Below are positions 29,921-42,707 of a stretch of 64,000 bases of DNA, piece by piece; the first letter of the stretch is position 1, and every line of letters starts with the position of its first letter. The translations under genes and the position numbers were made by a program. The notes beneath the pieces were generated by a model. That model was not told the origin of the DNA. It saw only the letters and a program-made list of their open reading frames with translations, and did no database searches. Source of the DNA: Streptomyces griseus (lineage in GTDB: Bacteria > Bdellovibrionota > Bdellovibrionia > Bdellovibrionales > Bdellovibrionaceae); contig CALQIT020000001.1 of assembly GCA_943330705.2 (NCBI GenBank), positions 119,702-183,701 on the forward strand, read 5' to 3'.

Positions 29921-31808
29921 TCATCCCCTCCGCTCGAACTTTGCGGCTTTTTAGGTATACCATAATTGCCTGAACTGCAGAAGGATTGACGCCGCTAATT
30001 CGCTGAGCCTGACCCAACGTCCTTGGTAAAACCCTGCTTAGTTTTTGAACTTCTTCGACAGAAAGACCCTTGATACTACCGTAGTCAATATCGCTAGTTA
30101 AAAGCAAATCTTCAAAGCGCTTCGTCTGCGCTATAAGCTCAAGCTGCCTGCGAATATATCCAGAATACTTCACTTCAATCTCAACCGATTCAAAAACATC
30201 CGGATCCAAATCAGAAACAAATCCAAGTTTCGTCAAAGATTGAAAACTGACCTCTGGCCGACGCAAAAATTCTTCAAAAGATACAGACTTAAGAAGGGCA
30301 GTAGAACCTAGACCCGAAATAACCTCCTGAACTTCTGCCGTTGGGTAAATTTTTAAATCCCTTAAGTCAGACAAAAGGCTATGCCGTCGCTTTCGGAGAC
30401 TATCTAGGTATGAAAAGTTATCACTATTCATTAAAAAAACTGACTTAGATATATCTGCTAACCTATCGATTGTATTATCTTCTCTTAAAACAAGACGATG
30501 TTCTGCCCGGGACGTAAACATCCGGTAGGGCTCTTTCGTGCCCTTTGTTACAAGATCATCAATCAAAACTCCCATATATGCCTTGTCGCGATCCAGCACA
30601 AACTCAGGGCGATTTAAAATGCTATGTCCACAGTTAATACCAGCAACTAAACCCTGTGCTGCGGCCTCTTCATATCCCGAGGTACCATTAATCTGCCCCG
30701 CTAAAAAAAGCTGGCGAATTGGTCTAGTTTCCAAGCGATGCCATATTTGCGTCGGTTCAACGAAATCATACTCAACGGCATAGCCAGGCCTGACAATTTT
30801 CACGTTCTCAAGACCTGGAATTGTACGCAAAAACTCAATTTGCACATCTTCCGGTAAGCTAGTTGAAATACCCTGCAGATAGATCAGATCAGTGTTTAGA
30901 CCCTCGGGCTCAAGAAATGTTTGATGAGAGTCTCGATCAGCGAACCTGGTAACCTTATCTTCAATGCTCGGGCAATACCTTGGGCCAACGCCCTCGATGA
31001 TCCCGCAAAACATCGGCGACTTATCCAAATTCTTGCGGATAATATCATGGGTTTTTTCGGTCGTTCTCGTTAAGTGACAGGCTATCTGTGGAAGTTGAAA
31101 ACTTTTTTCCGATCTAAAGCTGAAAGGATAAAATTTTTCGTCGCCGTACTGGGGCAAAGTCTTTGACCAATCAATGCTATTTTTATCCAGGCGTGGCGGC
31201 GTCCCTGTCTTTAGACGTTGCACAGTAAAGCCAAATTTAGCCAGTTGGTCCGATAAGCCAATGGATGCCTGATCGCCAACCCGCCCACCTGGGGACTGTT
31301 TAAATCCGATGTGCATTACGCCATTCATAAATGTGCCTGTTGTAATAACCGTCGCCCGACACCGAACCTCAGAACCATCCGCCAAAACAACGCCAACGCA
31401 CAAATTTCCGTCCAGAATCAGCCTCTTAACCTCGCCCTGCATGACTTTAAGGTTGGGCTGTTCAAATAGTGCTTGAGTCGCAAAATCTGAGTACAATTTC
31501 TTGTCGTTTTGAACTCTGGTGCCACGAACCGCAGGACCCCTGCTTGAATTCAAACGCTTATACTGAATGCAAGTCGCATCAGCCGCTAACCCCATTAATC
31601 CGCCCAGAACATCGATTTCCCGAACCATATGGCCCTTTGCCAATCCACCAATTGATGGATTACAGCTCATATAACCTATTCGGTCCAAATTGGTTGTAAT
31701 CATTAACGTATTAAGACCCAATTTAGCATTAGCTAAACAGGCTTCAATACCGGCATGACCGGCACCAACCACTACAACATCAAAATGACTTGTTTTCATA
31801 TTACCCAT
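29895..31808 (-). CDS. mnmG: tRNA uridine-5-carboxymethylaminomethyl modification enzyme MnmG
   Basis: MnmG (GidA, 637 residues) is the FAD protein that with MnmE modifies U34 of certain tRNAs. The FAD site VVVGAGHAGIEACLA is at the N-terminus. The signatures GYMSCNPSIGGLAKGHMVRE and GPRYCPSIEDKV are intact, and the C-terminal helical domain binds tRNA and MnmE. ATG 31808 and ATG 31799 are both possible starts. It lies five bases after mnmE and overlaps rsmG. Confidence 0.96.
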   Translation of the reverse strand: MGNMKTSHFDVVVVGAGHAGIEACLANAKLGLNTLMITTNLDRIGYMSCNPSIGGLAKGHMVREIDVLGGLMGLAADATCIQYKRLNSSRGPAVRGTRVQNDKKLYSDFATQALFEQPNLKVMQGEVKRLILDGNLCVGVVLADGSEVRCRATVITTGTFMNGVMHIGFKQSPGGRVGDQASIGLSDQLAKFGFTVQRLKTGTPPRLDKNSIDWSKTLPQYGDEKFYPFSFRSEKSFQLPQIACHLTRTTEKTHDIIRKNLDKSPMFCGIIEGVGPRYCPSIEDKVTRFADRDSHQTFLEPEGLNTDLIYLQGISTSLPEDVQIEFLRTIPGLENVKIVRPGYAVEYDFVEPTQIWHRLETRPIRQLFLAGQINGTSGYEEAAAQGLVAGINCGHSILNRPEFVLDRDKAYMGVLIDDLVTKGTKEPYRMFTSRAEHRLVLREDNTIDRLADISKSVFLMNSDNFSYLDSLRKRRHSLLSDLRDLKIYPTAEVQEVISGLGSTALLKSVSFEEFLRRPEVSFQSLTKLGFVSDLDPDVFESVEIEVKYSGYIRRQLELIAQTKRFEDLLLTSDIDYGSIKGLSVEEVQKLSRVLPRTLGQAQRISGVNPSAVQAIMVYLKSRKVRAEGMNELRENRV

Positions 31809-31813
31809 TCAAG

Positions 31814-33223
31814 CTATTTACCAATGCAGAATTCTTTGAACACCCTATCCATTACTTGATCATCAAAGCGCTTGCCAAGTGTCTCTTGAATTTTAATTAG
31901 CGCCTCTTTCAAATCCAAGGCAATAAACTCACTACTTAACCTGCTAGCTAGTGAATTTATTGCCAACTGAATGCTGGCCTCAGCCTTAAATAGGTTCTCA
32001 AAGTGCCGCGCCTGCGAGATAGAAGACTGATCACGAAATTTTTCTTCGTTCACCAGTCGCAACAAAGCGGACTTTAATGAATCCACATTTTTTTTTGTCA
32101 GGGCTGAAAGAATTACATACTGATCCTTTGAATCAATACAAATTCCAAACTCCTGAAGTAGGCGCTGGGCAGACAAAAGCTCAAGCTCGGGGTCTTCAAC
32201 TAAATCAACTTTATTGCCGACGAAAATGGCCCTTCCAGAATTTAGAAAATCAATCTTCTCTAAAGCCGCAACATCGGGACCCTTGCTTAAATCAAACACA
32301 ACAAGGACAACATCTGTGTCAGCCATTGCGCCGGTACTTTTTTCCATTCCTTTTCGCTCGATAAAATCACTGCTTTCATGCAGTCCCGCTGTATCCGTTA
32401 GAACAAACTGATAACCCATATAGTTGAAACTGGTTTCAATCAAATCCCGAGTGGTGCCCGCTATATTCGTCACGATTGCTCGATCTTCACCGATCAAGGC
32501 ATTAAAAAGACTGGATTTCCCAACGTTTGGCGCACCAGCAATAACCACCCGAAATCCATCTCGGACATTTCTGCCGAATCGATAGCTTTCAATAAACGTG
32601 ATAAGCCGCTTTTTTACCGTGGCCAATCGATCAGTTAAAATCTGGCCATCCTTCAAATCCAGTCCATTTTCCGAAAAATCTATGCCGGCTTCTAAATGGG
32701 CCAGACACCAAGTGACATCGCTCTCGAGCAACTCGAGTTCTTCGGATAGCGCGCCCTTGAGTTGCCGCAGCGCTTGTTTTGCCCCCTGTTGCGATTTTGC
32801 AGAAACCATAGATAGAACACTCTCAGCCTGAATAAGATCAATTCGACCGCCCATAAAAGCGCGATACGTAAACTCTCCCGGATCAGCCATCCGAGCACCA
32901 ACATCAACTAAATTTTGTAAAATGCGCTGACAAATAACTGGGCTTCCGTGACAAGAAATCTCGACCGTTTCTTCGCCGGTAAAGGATTTATTGTGATGAA
33001 AAACTGTCGCGATCACTTCGTCGATATCTTCATCAGTTAATTTATCTTTTAGAGTTCCAAAATAGGCATGATGGGAATGGGCGGTCGCAGGAATAAATGA
33101 GCAAATTTTTCTACACAAAGACAGCGCGACAGAGCCACTGATTCGGATAACCGAGATTCCCCCATAGCCTGGAGGACTAGATACAGCGCAAATAGTATCC
33201 CGATCTCGATCACCTAAAATCAT
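31814..33223 (-). CDS. mnmE: tRNA modification GTPase MnmE
   Basis: MnmE (TrmE, 469 residues) is the GTPase partner of MnmG. The N-terminal tetrahydrofolate-binding domain spans about 1-120. The G domain inserted in the helical domain has GAPNVGKSS at 230-238, IAGTTRD (switch), DTAG and NKVD. The protein ends in the invariant CIGK, which contains the catalytic Cys. A gap of only six bases to jag indicates one transcript. Confidence 0.97.
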   Translation of the reverse strand: MILGDRDRDTICAVSSPPGYGGISVIRISGSVALSLCRKICSFIPATAHSHHAYFGTLKDKLTDEDIDEVIATVFHHNKSFTGEETVEISCHGSPVICQRILQNLVDVGARMADPGEFTYRAFMGGRIDLIQAESVLSMVSAKSQQGAKQALRQLKGALSEELELLESDVTWCLAHLEAGIDFSENGLDLKDGQILTDRLATVKKRLITFIESYRFGRNVRDGFRVVIAGAPNVGKSSLFNALIGEDRAIVTNIAGTTRDLIETSFNYMGYQFVLTDTAGLHESSDFIERKGMEKSTGAMADTDVVLVVFDLSKGPDVAALEKIDFLNSGRAIFVGNKVDLVEDPELELLSAQRLLQEFGICIDSKDQYVILSALTKKNVDSLKSALLRLVNEEKFRDQSSISQARHFENLFKAEASIQLAINSLASRLSSEFIALDLKEALIKIQETLGKRFDDQVMDRVFKEFCIGK

Positions 33224-33229
33224 TATCGC

Positions 33230-33784
33230 TTAATCAACCGTCGATTTCTCTACGGATGCCTCATTACTTTTAACAGGATAAATTTTTATTTTTTTATACA
33301 GGCCTTCTCCGATAGAGCGGCTTCTTACGCGGCTATCATTGGCCAGGTGCTGATGAATAATTTTTCGATCCTTCGGTGGTAAGGCACGAAAATAAACAGA
33401 CTTTCCCTTTTCCAAGGCAATGCCCTTTAGTTTTTCAGCTAACTCGACTAGTGCTGCCGAGGATTCTTCGCGATAGCCATTACAATCAATTTGAACATTT
33501 GTTTTATCTTCGGGAAAATTATGCTGAATGACCCGCTTTAAAAACAATTGAAGGGCATCAATCATTGCCCCTTCTCTGTCTTTCAATAAAGGCTCATCTG
33601 CGCCCTCAAGTTCGACCACTAATTGTGGCTCATCTTTATCAGTTTCCAATCGAATAGTGTAAGACAATTCAAACTGACCCTTATCAATCAATTGGTCCAT
33701 TTTTTCACTGACTAGGCTTTCAATATCACTGCCACCATCATTCTTTTTTTTACTTCCAAAAAGCTTACTGAAAAATCCACTCAT
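33230..33784 (-). CDS. jag: RNA-binding protein Jag/KhpB (KH and R3H domains)
   Basis: The 184-residue product belongs to the SpoIIIJ-associated Jag/KhpB family. A short hydrophobic and basic N-terminus (SGFFSKLFGSKKK) stands in place of a full Jag_N domain. A divergent KH domain covers about 25-110, with the acidic/hydrophobic strand pattern rather than a clear GXXG. The R3H domain (about 115-175) contains the Arg/His motif (PPKDRKIIHQHLANDSRVRS). Its place between yidC and mnmE is the classical one. GGAGA precedes the ATG. Confidence 0.88.
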   Translation of the reverse strand: MSGFFSKLFGSKKKNDGGSDIESLVSEKMDQLIDKGQFELSYTIRLETDKDEPQLVVELEGADEPLLKDREGAMIDALQLFLKRVIQHNFPEDKTNVQIDCNGYREESSAALVELAEKLKGIALEKGKSVYFRALPPKDRKIIHQHLANDSRVRSRSIGEGLYKKIKIYPVKSNEASVEKSTVD

Positions 33785-33828
33785 TTTCTTTTCTCCCGAT
33801 TAGCATGGCAAAGTGTATTTGATAGTGT

Positions 33829-35445
33829 CTAGGCTTTAGCTTCTTGAGCTATGACCGAAGTTTTTCTATCCTTAATAAACACCTGCTGTTGAACAACACC
33901 AAAAATGGTACTAATAAAAATATACAAAGTTAAGCCGCTTGGTAAAGCAACCATCATCATACCAAAAACCAATGGCAACCATTGCATAATTTTTGCCTGC
34001 GCTGGATCCATTGTTGTTGGTGTTAATTTCTGCTGCAAAAACATCGCGATCATCATTAAAACTGGTAAAACATAAAATGGATCTTTCAAACTCAGATCCT
34101 TAATCCAAAATATAAACGGCGCTTGGTAAAGTTCAATACTTTGACCAAATACTTGGTAAAGGGCGAAAAATATCGGCATCTGTAGCAACATCGGTAAACA
34201 ACCACCCAATGGATTTACTTTCTGTTCCTTCATTAAGCTCATAGTTTCTTTATTCATGGCCTGGGGATCATCTTTATAGCGTTCACGAATAGTCTGCAGT
34301 AAAGGTTGAATTTTCTGCATTTTTTTCATCGATTTATAGCTAGCCATATTAAATGGTAAAACAAACAATCGAACCAGAAGAGTTAAACAAACAATGGAAA
34401 ATCCCCAATTGCCCAAAATCGAATAAAACCATTTCATAATCCCTAATAAAACCCGAGCGATACTTGCAAACATTCCGTAATTTATTAGAATTTCAAACTC
34501 TTTGTCGGCATCTTGTAAAAGCTTAAGTGATTTTGGTCCGATATACCCGATTTGCGTAATCTCAACTTTTTCTTTTTGTGTTGGTAATTTGTAGTTCAAT
34601 GTCGCAAAAACATGGTCTTGTGCTGCATTACTTGAGACCAAAATATCCGGAGTGATTTCTGACTTATCAACAATTCCTGCAGCAAAATAATGATTTCCAA
34701 TTGCCACAACCGAAGCTGAATCAAATTTATGCGATATTGGGTCCGCATTACTAGAAAGAACTACACGTTCTTCTTTACCCGCAAATTTTACGGTTGCCTC
34801 TTGAATATCGGCAGGAGGCATTAGAAATGAACTAGCTACAACCTTAGAGCGTCTTTCGCCAATCGCTACTGAAATTCCAGGAAATCCAATTTGCAGATTC
34901 TCAACTGCTATTTTAGATTTGATAACAAACCGACTTGCATCAACTTCAATAAGTTTGGTGATTCTAACACCCTGACTGGTTGTCGCAGTACCAAGAAAAG
35001 AACTTTCGCCATTTCTTTCGATACTAAAATCTAAGCCCACTGGATCGCCTAATACCCCGGTCCCAAAAGATGATGCTTCATTGTCAGCACTTAAAATAAT
35101 AGTTTTATGGTCACGATCGAAATATTTTTTAAGTTCAATTTTTTGAACTGCCATTCCGCGTGATGAAATTTCAAAACCTAGATTGTCACTTTGAAATGTT
35201 AAAATTTTCTCCGGATTTTGAAGTGCTATATCGGATCCAGGCTTAATACTATTAACGGTATCTTTGCCGACACTCAAACCAGTTGGTGCCAGTGTCGTGG
35301 TGGTTGCTGCAGCAGCCACAGCCGGCTTATTCATATTAGGATATTTATGCGAAAGGTAAGATTGCCAGCCAAAGAAAACCACGGCGACCAGGGCAATGGC
35401 TAAAACTGTTTTAGAATCTAAAAAATTACCGTTATTTTCTTCCAT
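33829..35445 (-). CDS. yidC: Membrane protein insertase YidC
   Basis: YidC (538 residues) inserts and folds inner-membrane proteins with or without Sec. It has an N-terminal transmembrane anchor (about 10-30), a large periplasmic domain (about 60-330), then the conserved five-helix core. In the core the hydrophilic-groove Arg lies in LTLLVRLFVLPFN, followed by the coiled-coil loop and NPLGGCLPMLLQMPIF. I placed the start at ATG 35445, which has GAGG five bases upstream; the longer frame to 35517 only runs through yidD. ATG overlaps the yidD end by 14 bases. Confidence 0.95.
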   Translation of the reverse strand: MEENNGNFLDSKTVLAIALVAVVFFGWQSYLSHKYPNMNKPAVAAAATTTTLAPTGLSVGKDTVNSIKPGSDIALQNPEKILTFQSDNLGFEISSRGMAVQKIELKKYFDRDHKTIILSADNEASSFGTGVLGDPVGLDFSIERNGESSFLGTATTSQGVRITKLIEVDASRFVIKSKIAVENLQIGFPGISVAIGERRSKVVASSFLMPPADIQEATVKFAGKEERVVLSSNADPISHKFDSASVVAIGNHYFAAGIVDKSEITPDILVSSNAAQDHVFATLNYKLPTQKEKVEITQIGYIGPKSLKLLQDADKEFEILINYGMFASIARVLLGIMKWFYSILGNWGFSIVCLTLLVRLFVLPFNMASYKSMKKMQKIQPLLQTIRERYKDDPQAMNKETMSLMKEQKVNPLGGCLPMLLQMPIFFALYQVFGQSIELYQAPFIFWIKDLSLKDPFYVLPVLMMIAMFLQQKLTPTTMDPAQAKIMQWLPLVFGMMMVALPSGLTLYIFISTIFGVVQQQVFIKDRKTSVIAQEAKA

Positions 35446-35671
35446 AAGTACCTCGTTCAGGAACCGGATCAAATCCAAAAGAACCGCCGGGTCGACATTT
35501 ACAAAGACGAAAAACAATTAAGATAATTGCTTTCCGGATAGAATGCTTTTGCATAGCTTCAACTGCGTATTGTGAACAGCTGGGGTGAAAACGACATGCT
35601 CCACCAAAAATTGGTGCCGCTGCGATCTGATAACTGCGAAGTAAAAAAAATAGAATATTTTTAACAAGCAC
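35432..35671 (-). CDS. yidD: Membrane protein insertion efficiency factor YidD
   Basis: YidD is a small amphipathic membrane-associated protein thought to assist YidC. The family core ACRFHPSCSQYAVEAMQKHS and the GSFGFDPVPE end are clear. Homologues are 70-90 residues, so I chose GTG 35671 (79 residues), which has GGAAG upstream. The frame remains open to 35833, but that part overlaps rnpA and resembles nothing. Start and stop overlap rnpA (11 bases) and yidC (14 bases). Confidence 0.85.
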   Translation of the reverse strand: MLVKNILFFLLRSYQIAAAPIFGGACRFHPSCSQYAVEAMQKHSIRKAIILIVFRLCKCRPGGSFGFDPVPERGTYGRK

Positions 35672-36032
35672 TACAGATCTTCCGTAAAATCGGCTCCACA
35701 GCTGATTTGAAATCTCTGTACTGCAACTTTGCAATGAAACCATCCGCCACCGGCTTAAAAATAAAGTTAATGTCCACTGAACTCTGATTTTCTGCTGTTG
35801 AAAGTTCACCGGCGACTTGTTTAACAATCTCACGGCACCAACGCTTTAGTCGGTTTCTAACCACAGCATTTCCAACCTTACGAGAAGCGGTAACCCCAAA
35901 ACGAACATAGTCCTCACTGGTTTTCAAATAACTAACGAATAACCAGGGTGCTACAGTTTTGCGTTTTCCATTTTCTCGGAGCTTCTGAAAATCCGAAGCT
36001 CTTTTTATCGAATAAGGTCGTTTACTTACCAC
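35661..36032 (-). CDS. rnpA: Ribonuclease P protein component
   Basis: RnpA (123 residues) is the protein subunit of RNase P that supports tRNA 5' maturation. The conserved basic helix [16 protein letters not shown] contains the RNR motif; [12 protein letters not shown] precedes it. The start is GTG 36032, inside the last codons of rpmH, an 11-base overlap. The rnpB RNA is not in this window. Confidence 0.93.
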   Translation of the reverse strand: MVSKRPYSIKRASDFQKLRENGKRKTVAPWLFVSYLKTSEDYVRFGVTASRKVGNAVVRNRLKRWCREIVKQVAGELSTAENQSSVDINFIFKPVADGFIAKLQYRDFKSAVEPILRKICSAC

Positions 36033-36171
36033 TGGTTTCGATGGCGAGACGTTTTCTTCCTTTAGTGCGGCGACGAGCTAATAAAGCCCGGCCTTCTTTT
36101 GTAGCCATGCGAGCACGAAAACCGTGCTTAGTAGCTCTTTTTTTGTTTTTAGGTTGGTACGTTCTTTTCAT
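36022..36171 (-). CDS. rpmH: 50S ribosomal protein L34
   Basis: L34 has 49 residues: [18 protein letters not shown], then [19 protein letters not shown], matching the family almost throughout (KRTyQPsnrkR...HGFraRM.T..GR..L..RR.KGR). The start is ATG 36171 and the stop is TAA at 36022-36024. It is the first gene of the leftward origin-proximal operon. Confidence 0.96.
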   Translation of the reverse strand: MKRTYQPKNKKRATKHGFRARMATKEGRALLARRRTKGRKRLAIETSGK

Positions 36172-36251
36172 ATATAGGTCTCCCAAACATTAAAATACGA
36201 CTTAATTTACGTCATAGCCTGACTAACCAAAGCTAAACTTAAGAGCCCGGA

Positions 36252-36280
36252 ATAAAAGCATAGCGCGGCAAATAGGTCAA
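36252..36280 (-). promoter_or_regulatory. Candidate promoter of the rpmH-rnpA operon
   Basis: On the minus strand TTGACC (36275-36280) and TTTTAT (36252-36257) are spaced 17 bases apart, about 80 bases before rpmH. The -35 matches five of six positions and the -10 four of six. Not verified. Confidence 0.4.
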
Positions 36281-36316
36281 TAGTTGTCATTAAGAACCTA
36301 ATAGTTGTAAAGCCTT

Positions 36317-36325
36317 TGTGGATAA
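36317..36325 (-). promoter_or_regulatory. DnaA box upstream of dnaA
   Basis: TGTGGATAA is the exact reverse complement of the consensus DnaA box TTATCCACA. It lies 81 bases before the dnaA GTG, suited to autoregulation of dnaA. I saw no second perfect box between rpmH and dnaA. Confidence 0.75.
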
Positions 36326-36405
36326 CTTATTCCTTATCGGCATCTAACGGCATCAATAGTTTTGGCCGCAGTAGCAGGTGTTTTGGTTCAATTTTTGGGG
36401 GAATC

Positions 36406-37821
36406 GTGCAATTAGATGGGGCGTTTTGGAGTTTAGTAAAAGATCGAATTAGGTCGCGCAATAAAGATAATAAGTTAGTAGAATCATTCGTAGATCCAAT
36501 ATCTTACGTTGATACACAAGGAACGCCAGACTTGCCCCGAATCATTCTTGGGGTGCCAAGTACTCTGCATCAGTATTTCGTGGTTGAAAACCTTCTTGAT
36601 AAAATTTACTCAGAGGTTTCCGAACTTGTTGGAAAAACCTTAGAAGTCGATATTGTCGTGTCCGGAAACAAGGCAGGCGCTGTGGATATCCAGGCGGTCA
36701 CAGAGCTTAAAAATGCTGCTTTGGAACAGAATATTTCTTCGCAAAAACAAGGGGCTAGCGTAAGTCTTCCAAGCTCAAATCAAACCCGTCAGGATGTACT
36801 TAACCCGGATTATACGTTCTCGACGTTTGTTGTTGGTAAAAATAGCGAGTTTGCCCATGCAGCTTCTTATAACGTGGCACAAAATCCTGCCGCTGAGGGT
36901 TATAATCCATTATTCATCTGTGGTCCTCCTGGAATGGGTAAAACACATCTACTACACGCCGTTGGAAATCAAATTCGTCAAAGTTTTCCGCAGCTTCGAA
37001 TTACTTATTTATCAGCCGAAAAATTTCTTAACGAGTGTGTTTCCTCTATCCGGCGCCAAGAAATGGACAAATTTAGACAAAGATATAGGGAGAATAGCGA
37101 TATCTTGCTTGTGGATGACGTCCAATACATAGGTCGTGGAGAGGCCACGCAGGAAGAATTCTTCCACATGATTAATAGCTTTATTGAACGAAAGAAACAG
37201 ATCGTAGTTGCTAGCGACCGGATGCCAAAAGACATACTTGGAATCGAAGACCGCTCTAGATCCCGCCTTGAGTGGGGGTTGATCGCAGACATTTCTATGC
37301 CTGACTACGAAACCAGAGTGGCTATATTACGTTACAAGTCAGAAAAAATGAGTATCCGTTTACCTGAAGAGGTCGCCAGTTATATTGCAAGGATATCCAA
37401 ACGGTCAATTCGTGAGCTTGAAGGAAATCTAAAAAAAGTTAAAATGTTTAGTGAACTCCAAGGCTTATCAATTAATTTGGAATTGGCTAAGCGGGTTTTG
37501 GCTACTCATGAAACCCACACGACGATCAGCCTTGAGGATATCCAAAAGTTAGTTGCTGACCACTTTAAGGTTCGAATTTCCGATCTGAAATCAACCACTA
37601 GAGCTAGACAAATAGTAGTACCCAGACAAGTTGCCATGTACCTAATTAAGAAAACTTTGGACAAGTCACTGGTCGATATCGGTCGGGCATTTGGTGGCAA
37701 AGATCACACGACAGTCATTAACGCTTTGCAGCGGGTTGATCTTCTACAGGGCCGAGATCTAGATATTAAAAATGATATCGAGGAGTTAACTACTAGAATC
37801 CACAATATCACCGGAGTTTAA
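36406..37821 (+). CDS. dnaA: Chromosomal replication initiator DnaA
   Basis: DnaA (471 residues) opens oriC and loads the helicase. It shows domain I (about 1-85), a linker, and the AAA+ domain with Walker A GPPGMGKT at 173-180 and Walker B LLVDDVQ (D237, D238). Domain IV carries the DNA-recognition helix in GGKDHTTVINALQR (family GG+DHsTV.hA). I chose GTG 36406 with GGGGGA upstream. A longer frame from TTG 36316 adds residues unlike domain I and covers the DnaA box. The arginine-finger region reads DRSRSRLEWGL, close to the usual RLRSRFEWGL. Confidence 0.96.
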   Translation: MQLDGAFWSLVKDRIRSRNKDNKLVESFVDPISYVDTQGTPDLPRIILGVPSTLHQYFVVENLLDKIYSEVSELVGKTLEVDIVVSGNKAGAVDIQAVTELKNAALEQNISSQKQGASVSLPSSNQTRQDVLNPDYTFSTFVVGKNSEFAHAASYNVAQNPAAEGYNPLFICGPPGMGKTHLLHAVGNQIRQSFPQLRITYLSAEKFLNECVSSIRRQEMDKFRQRYRENSDILLVDDVQYIGRGEATQEEFFHMINSFIERKKQIVVASDRMPKDILGIEDRSRSRLEWGLIADISMPDYETRVAILRYKSEKMSIRLPEEVASYIARISKRSIRELEGNLKKVKMFSELQGLSINLELAKRVLATHETHTTISLEDIQKLVADHFKVRISDLKSTTRARQIVVPRQVAMYLIKKTLDKSLVDIGRAFGGKDHTTVINALQRVDLLQGRDLDIKNDIEELTTRIHNITGV

Positions 37822-38040
37822 TTGTGGACTGTTCAAAAATCTGTGGATAACTAGGCTGGTAAAAATGTGGACTACTTTTGTCCCCAAAAGAAGAAGGGTA
37901 AAAGGAATTTTAGGTAACGCGATATCCACTGGAAAACATAAGTATTTACAGATGGTTAATTACTTTGTTAGGTTTTCCACGCTGCTACTACTACTACTAT
38001 TATTTATATATATAAATAGAGTTAAATAGGGATTTTAAAA
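37822..38040. other. oriC: Probable chromosomal replication origin (oriC)
   Basis: The 230 bases between dnaA and dnaN hold a perfect DnaA box (TGTGGATAA, 37842-37850). Near-matches lie at 37823-37831 (TGTGGACTG), 37866-37874 (TGTGGACTA), 37922-37930 (ATATCCACT) and 37973-37981 (TTTTCCACG). The last is followed after three bases by five CTA triplets and one TTA (37985-38002), then an almost pure A/T stretch to about 38020. This order (box, DnaA-trio-like triplets, AT-rich unwinding element) is that of the bacterial basal unwinding system. Gene directions also flip around here. The origin assignment is inference from structure. Confidence 0.8.
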
Positions 38041-38051
38041 AGGACAACTTA

Positions 38052-39161
38052 ATGAAAGTTCAAATTGAAAAAAAAGATCTGATTAATCTTTTAGCAAAAA
38101 CCCAAAACATTGTTGAGAAAAAAAATACTATGCCTGTCCTGGTAAATGTATTGCTTGAAGCTGGTGAGGATCAGCTGCGAGCTTTTGCGACAGACCTTGA
38201 AGTTAGCATCACGGATTCAGTTCTATGCAAAATAGTCAATCCAGGTAAAGTGGCCGTCAGTGCAAAAAACCTATTTGAAATAGCCAAAGAGCTTTCTGAA
38301 GGTCCGATTCAACTCACGAAAAAAGAAAACTACTGGCTGGAAATACGACAAGGCAAATATACTTCTTCAATCGTAGGTATCAGTGCTGAAGAATATCCAG
38401 TTTTTCCGACCAACCAGGGAAATAATTTTGCCAGGCTCGAAGCCAGCATACTCAAGGAAATGATTGATAAAACAATTTACAGTGTTTCAACCGATGAAAC
38501 TAGATATCATCTCAATGGCGTCTATTTTGAACAAAAGCCAGATGCGGGCTACACGATGGTAGCTACCGACGGACATAGATTGTCTTTGATTAGTAAAAAA
38601 ATAGCCTCTTTGAAATCTATTACTCAAGGTCCTGGGGTCATTATACCGCGCAAGGGGCTTAATGAAATCAAAAAACTTTTAGAATCGATTGGCGGAGAAT
38701 TTGAAGTTGCCATTGAAGGTCCACAACTGATTATTCGTCACGAAAAGACGATCCTGATGATTCGTTTAATAGAAGGAAAATATCCTAATTACCAGCAGTT
38801 CATTCCGCAAAAGCTATCGTTAAAAATAATCATTAATCGCGAGGCTTTTTTAAGCTCCCTCAAGCGAGTTTCTTTACTGGCAAACCAAAAATCAAAAGCG
38901 GTTACTTTGATGTTATCAAATGGCCGCATGGAGATCACCTCAAATAATCCTGAGCTTGGTGACGCAAAAGAAGAAATTGAAGTTAACTATACAGGGGCTG
39001 ACCTGAAAATTGGTTTTAATGCTAAATACATTACTGATGTTTTAAGTGCGATCAATGATGAAGAAATAGATTTTGAAATCAATGATCAACTTTCACCCGG
39101 ACTTGTTCGTCCGCACAATGACACCTCGTATACCTGTGTTGTTATGCCAATGCGAATATAA
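38052..39161 (+). CDS. dnaN: DNA polymerase III beta sliding clamp
   Basis: DnaN (369 residues) forms the dimeric ring that tethers polymerase III. Three similar domains of about 120 residues can be followed. The family features YHLNGVYFE, VATDGHRLS and the C-terminal CVVMPMRI are all present; this terminal strand helps form the partner-binding cleft. AAGGA precedes the ATG. The order dnaA-dnaN-recF-gyrB-gyrA is the ancestral origin order. Confidence 0.96.
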   Translation: MKVQIEKKDLINLLAKTQNIVEKKNTMPVLVNVLLEAGEDQLRAFATDLEVSITDSVLCKIVNPGKVAVSAKNLFEIAKELSEGPIQLTKKENYWLEIRQGKYTSSIVGISAEEYPVFPTNQGNNFARLEASILKEMIDKTIYSVSTDETRYHLNGVYFEQKPDAGYTMVATDGHRLSLISKKIASLKSITQGPGVIIPRKGLNEIKKLLESIGGEFEVAIEGPQLIIRHEKTILMIRLIEGKYPNYQQFIPQKLSLKIIINREAFLSSLKRVSLLANQKSKAVTLMLSNGRMEITSNNPELGDAKEEIEVNYTGADLKIGFNAKYITDVLSAINDEEIDFEINDQLSPGLVRPHNDTSYTCVVMPMRI

Positions 39162-39176
39162 GCGCAAAAGAAAAGC

Positions 39177-42706
<3,530 letters not shown>

Positions 42707-42707
42707 G

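Noticed and set aside
35446..35517. Upstream extension of yidC
   Set aside because: It overlaps yidD in another frame; the ATG at 35445 has GAGG before it and starts the usual membrane anchor.
35674..35833. Extended yidD reading frame
   Set aside because: This part is antiphase to rnpA and gives a protein far longer than YidD homologues.
36316..36405. Longer dnaA from TTG 36316
   Set aside because: The extra 30 residues are not DnaA-like and cover a DnaA box; GTG 36406 has a ribosome site and gives a normal domain I.
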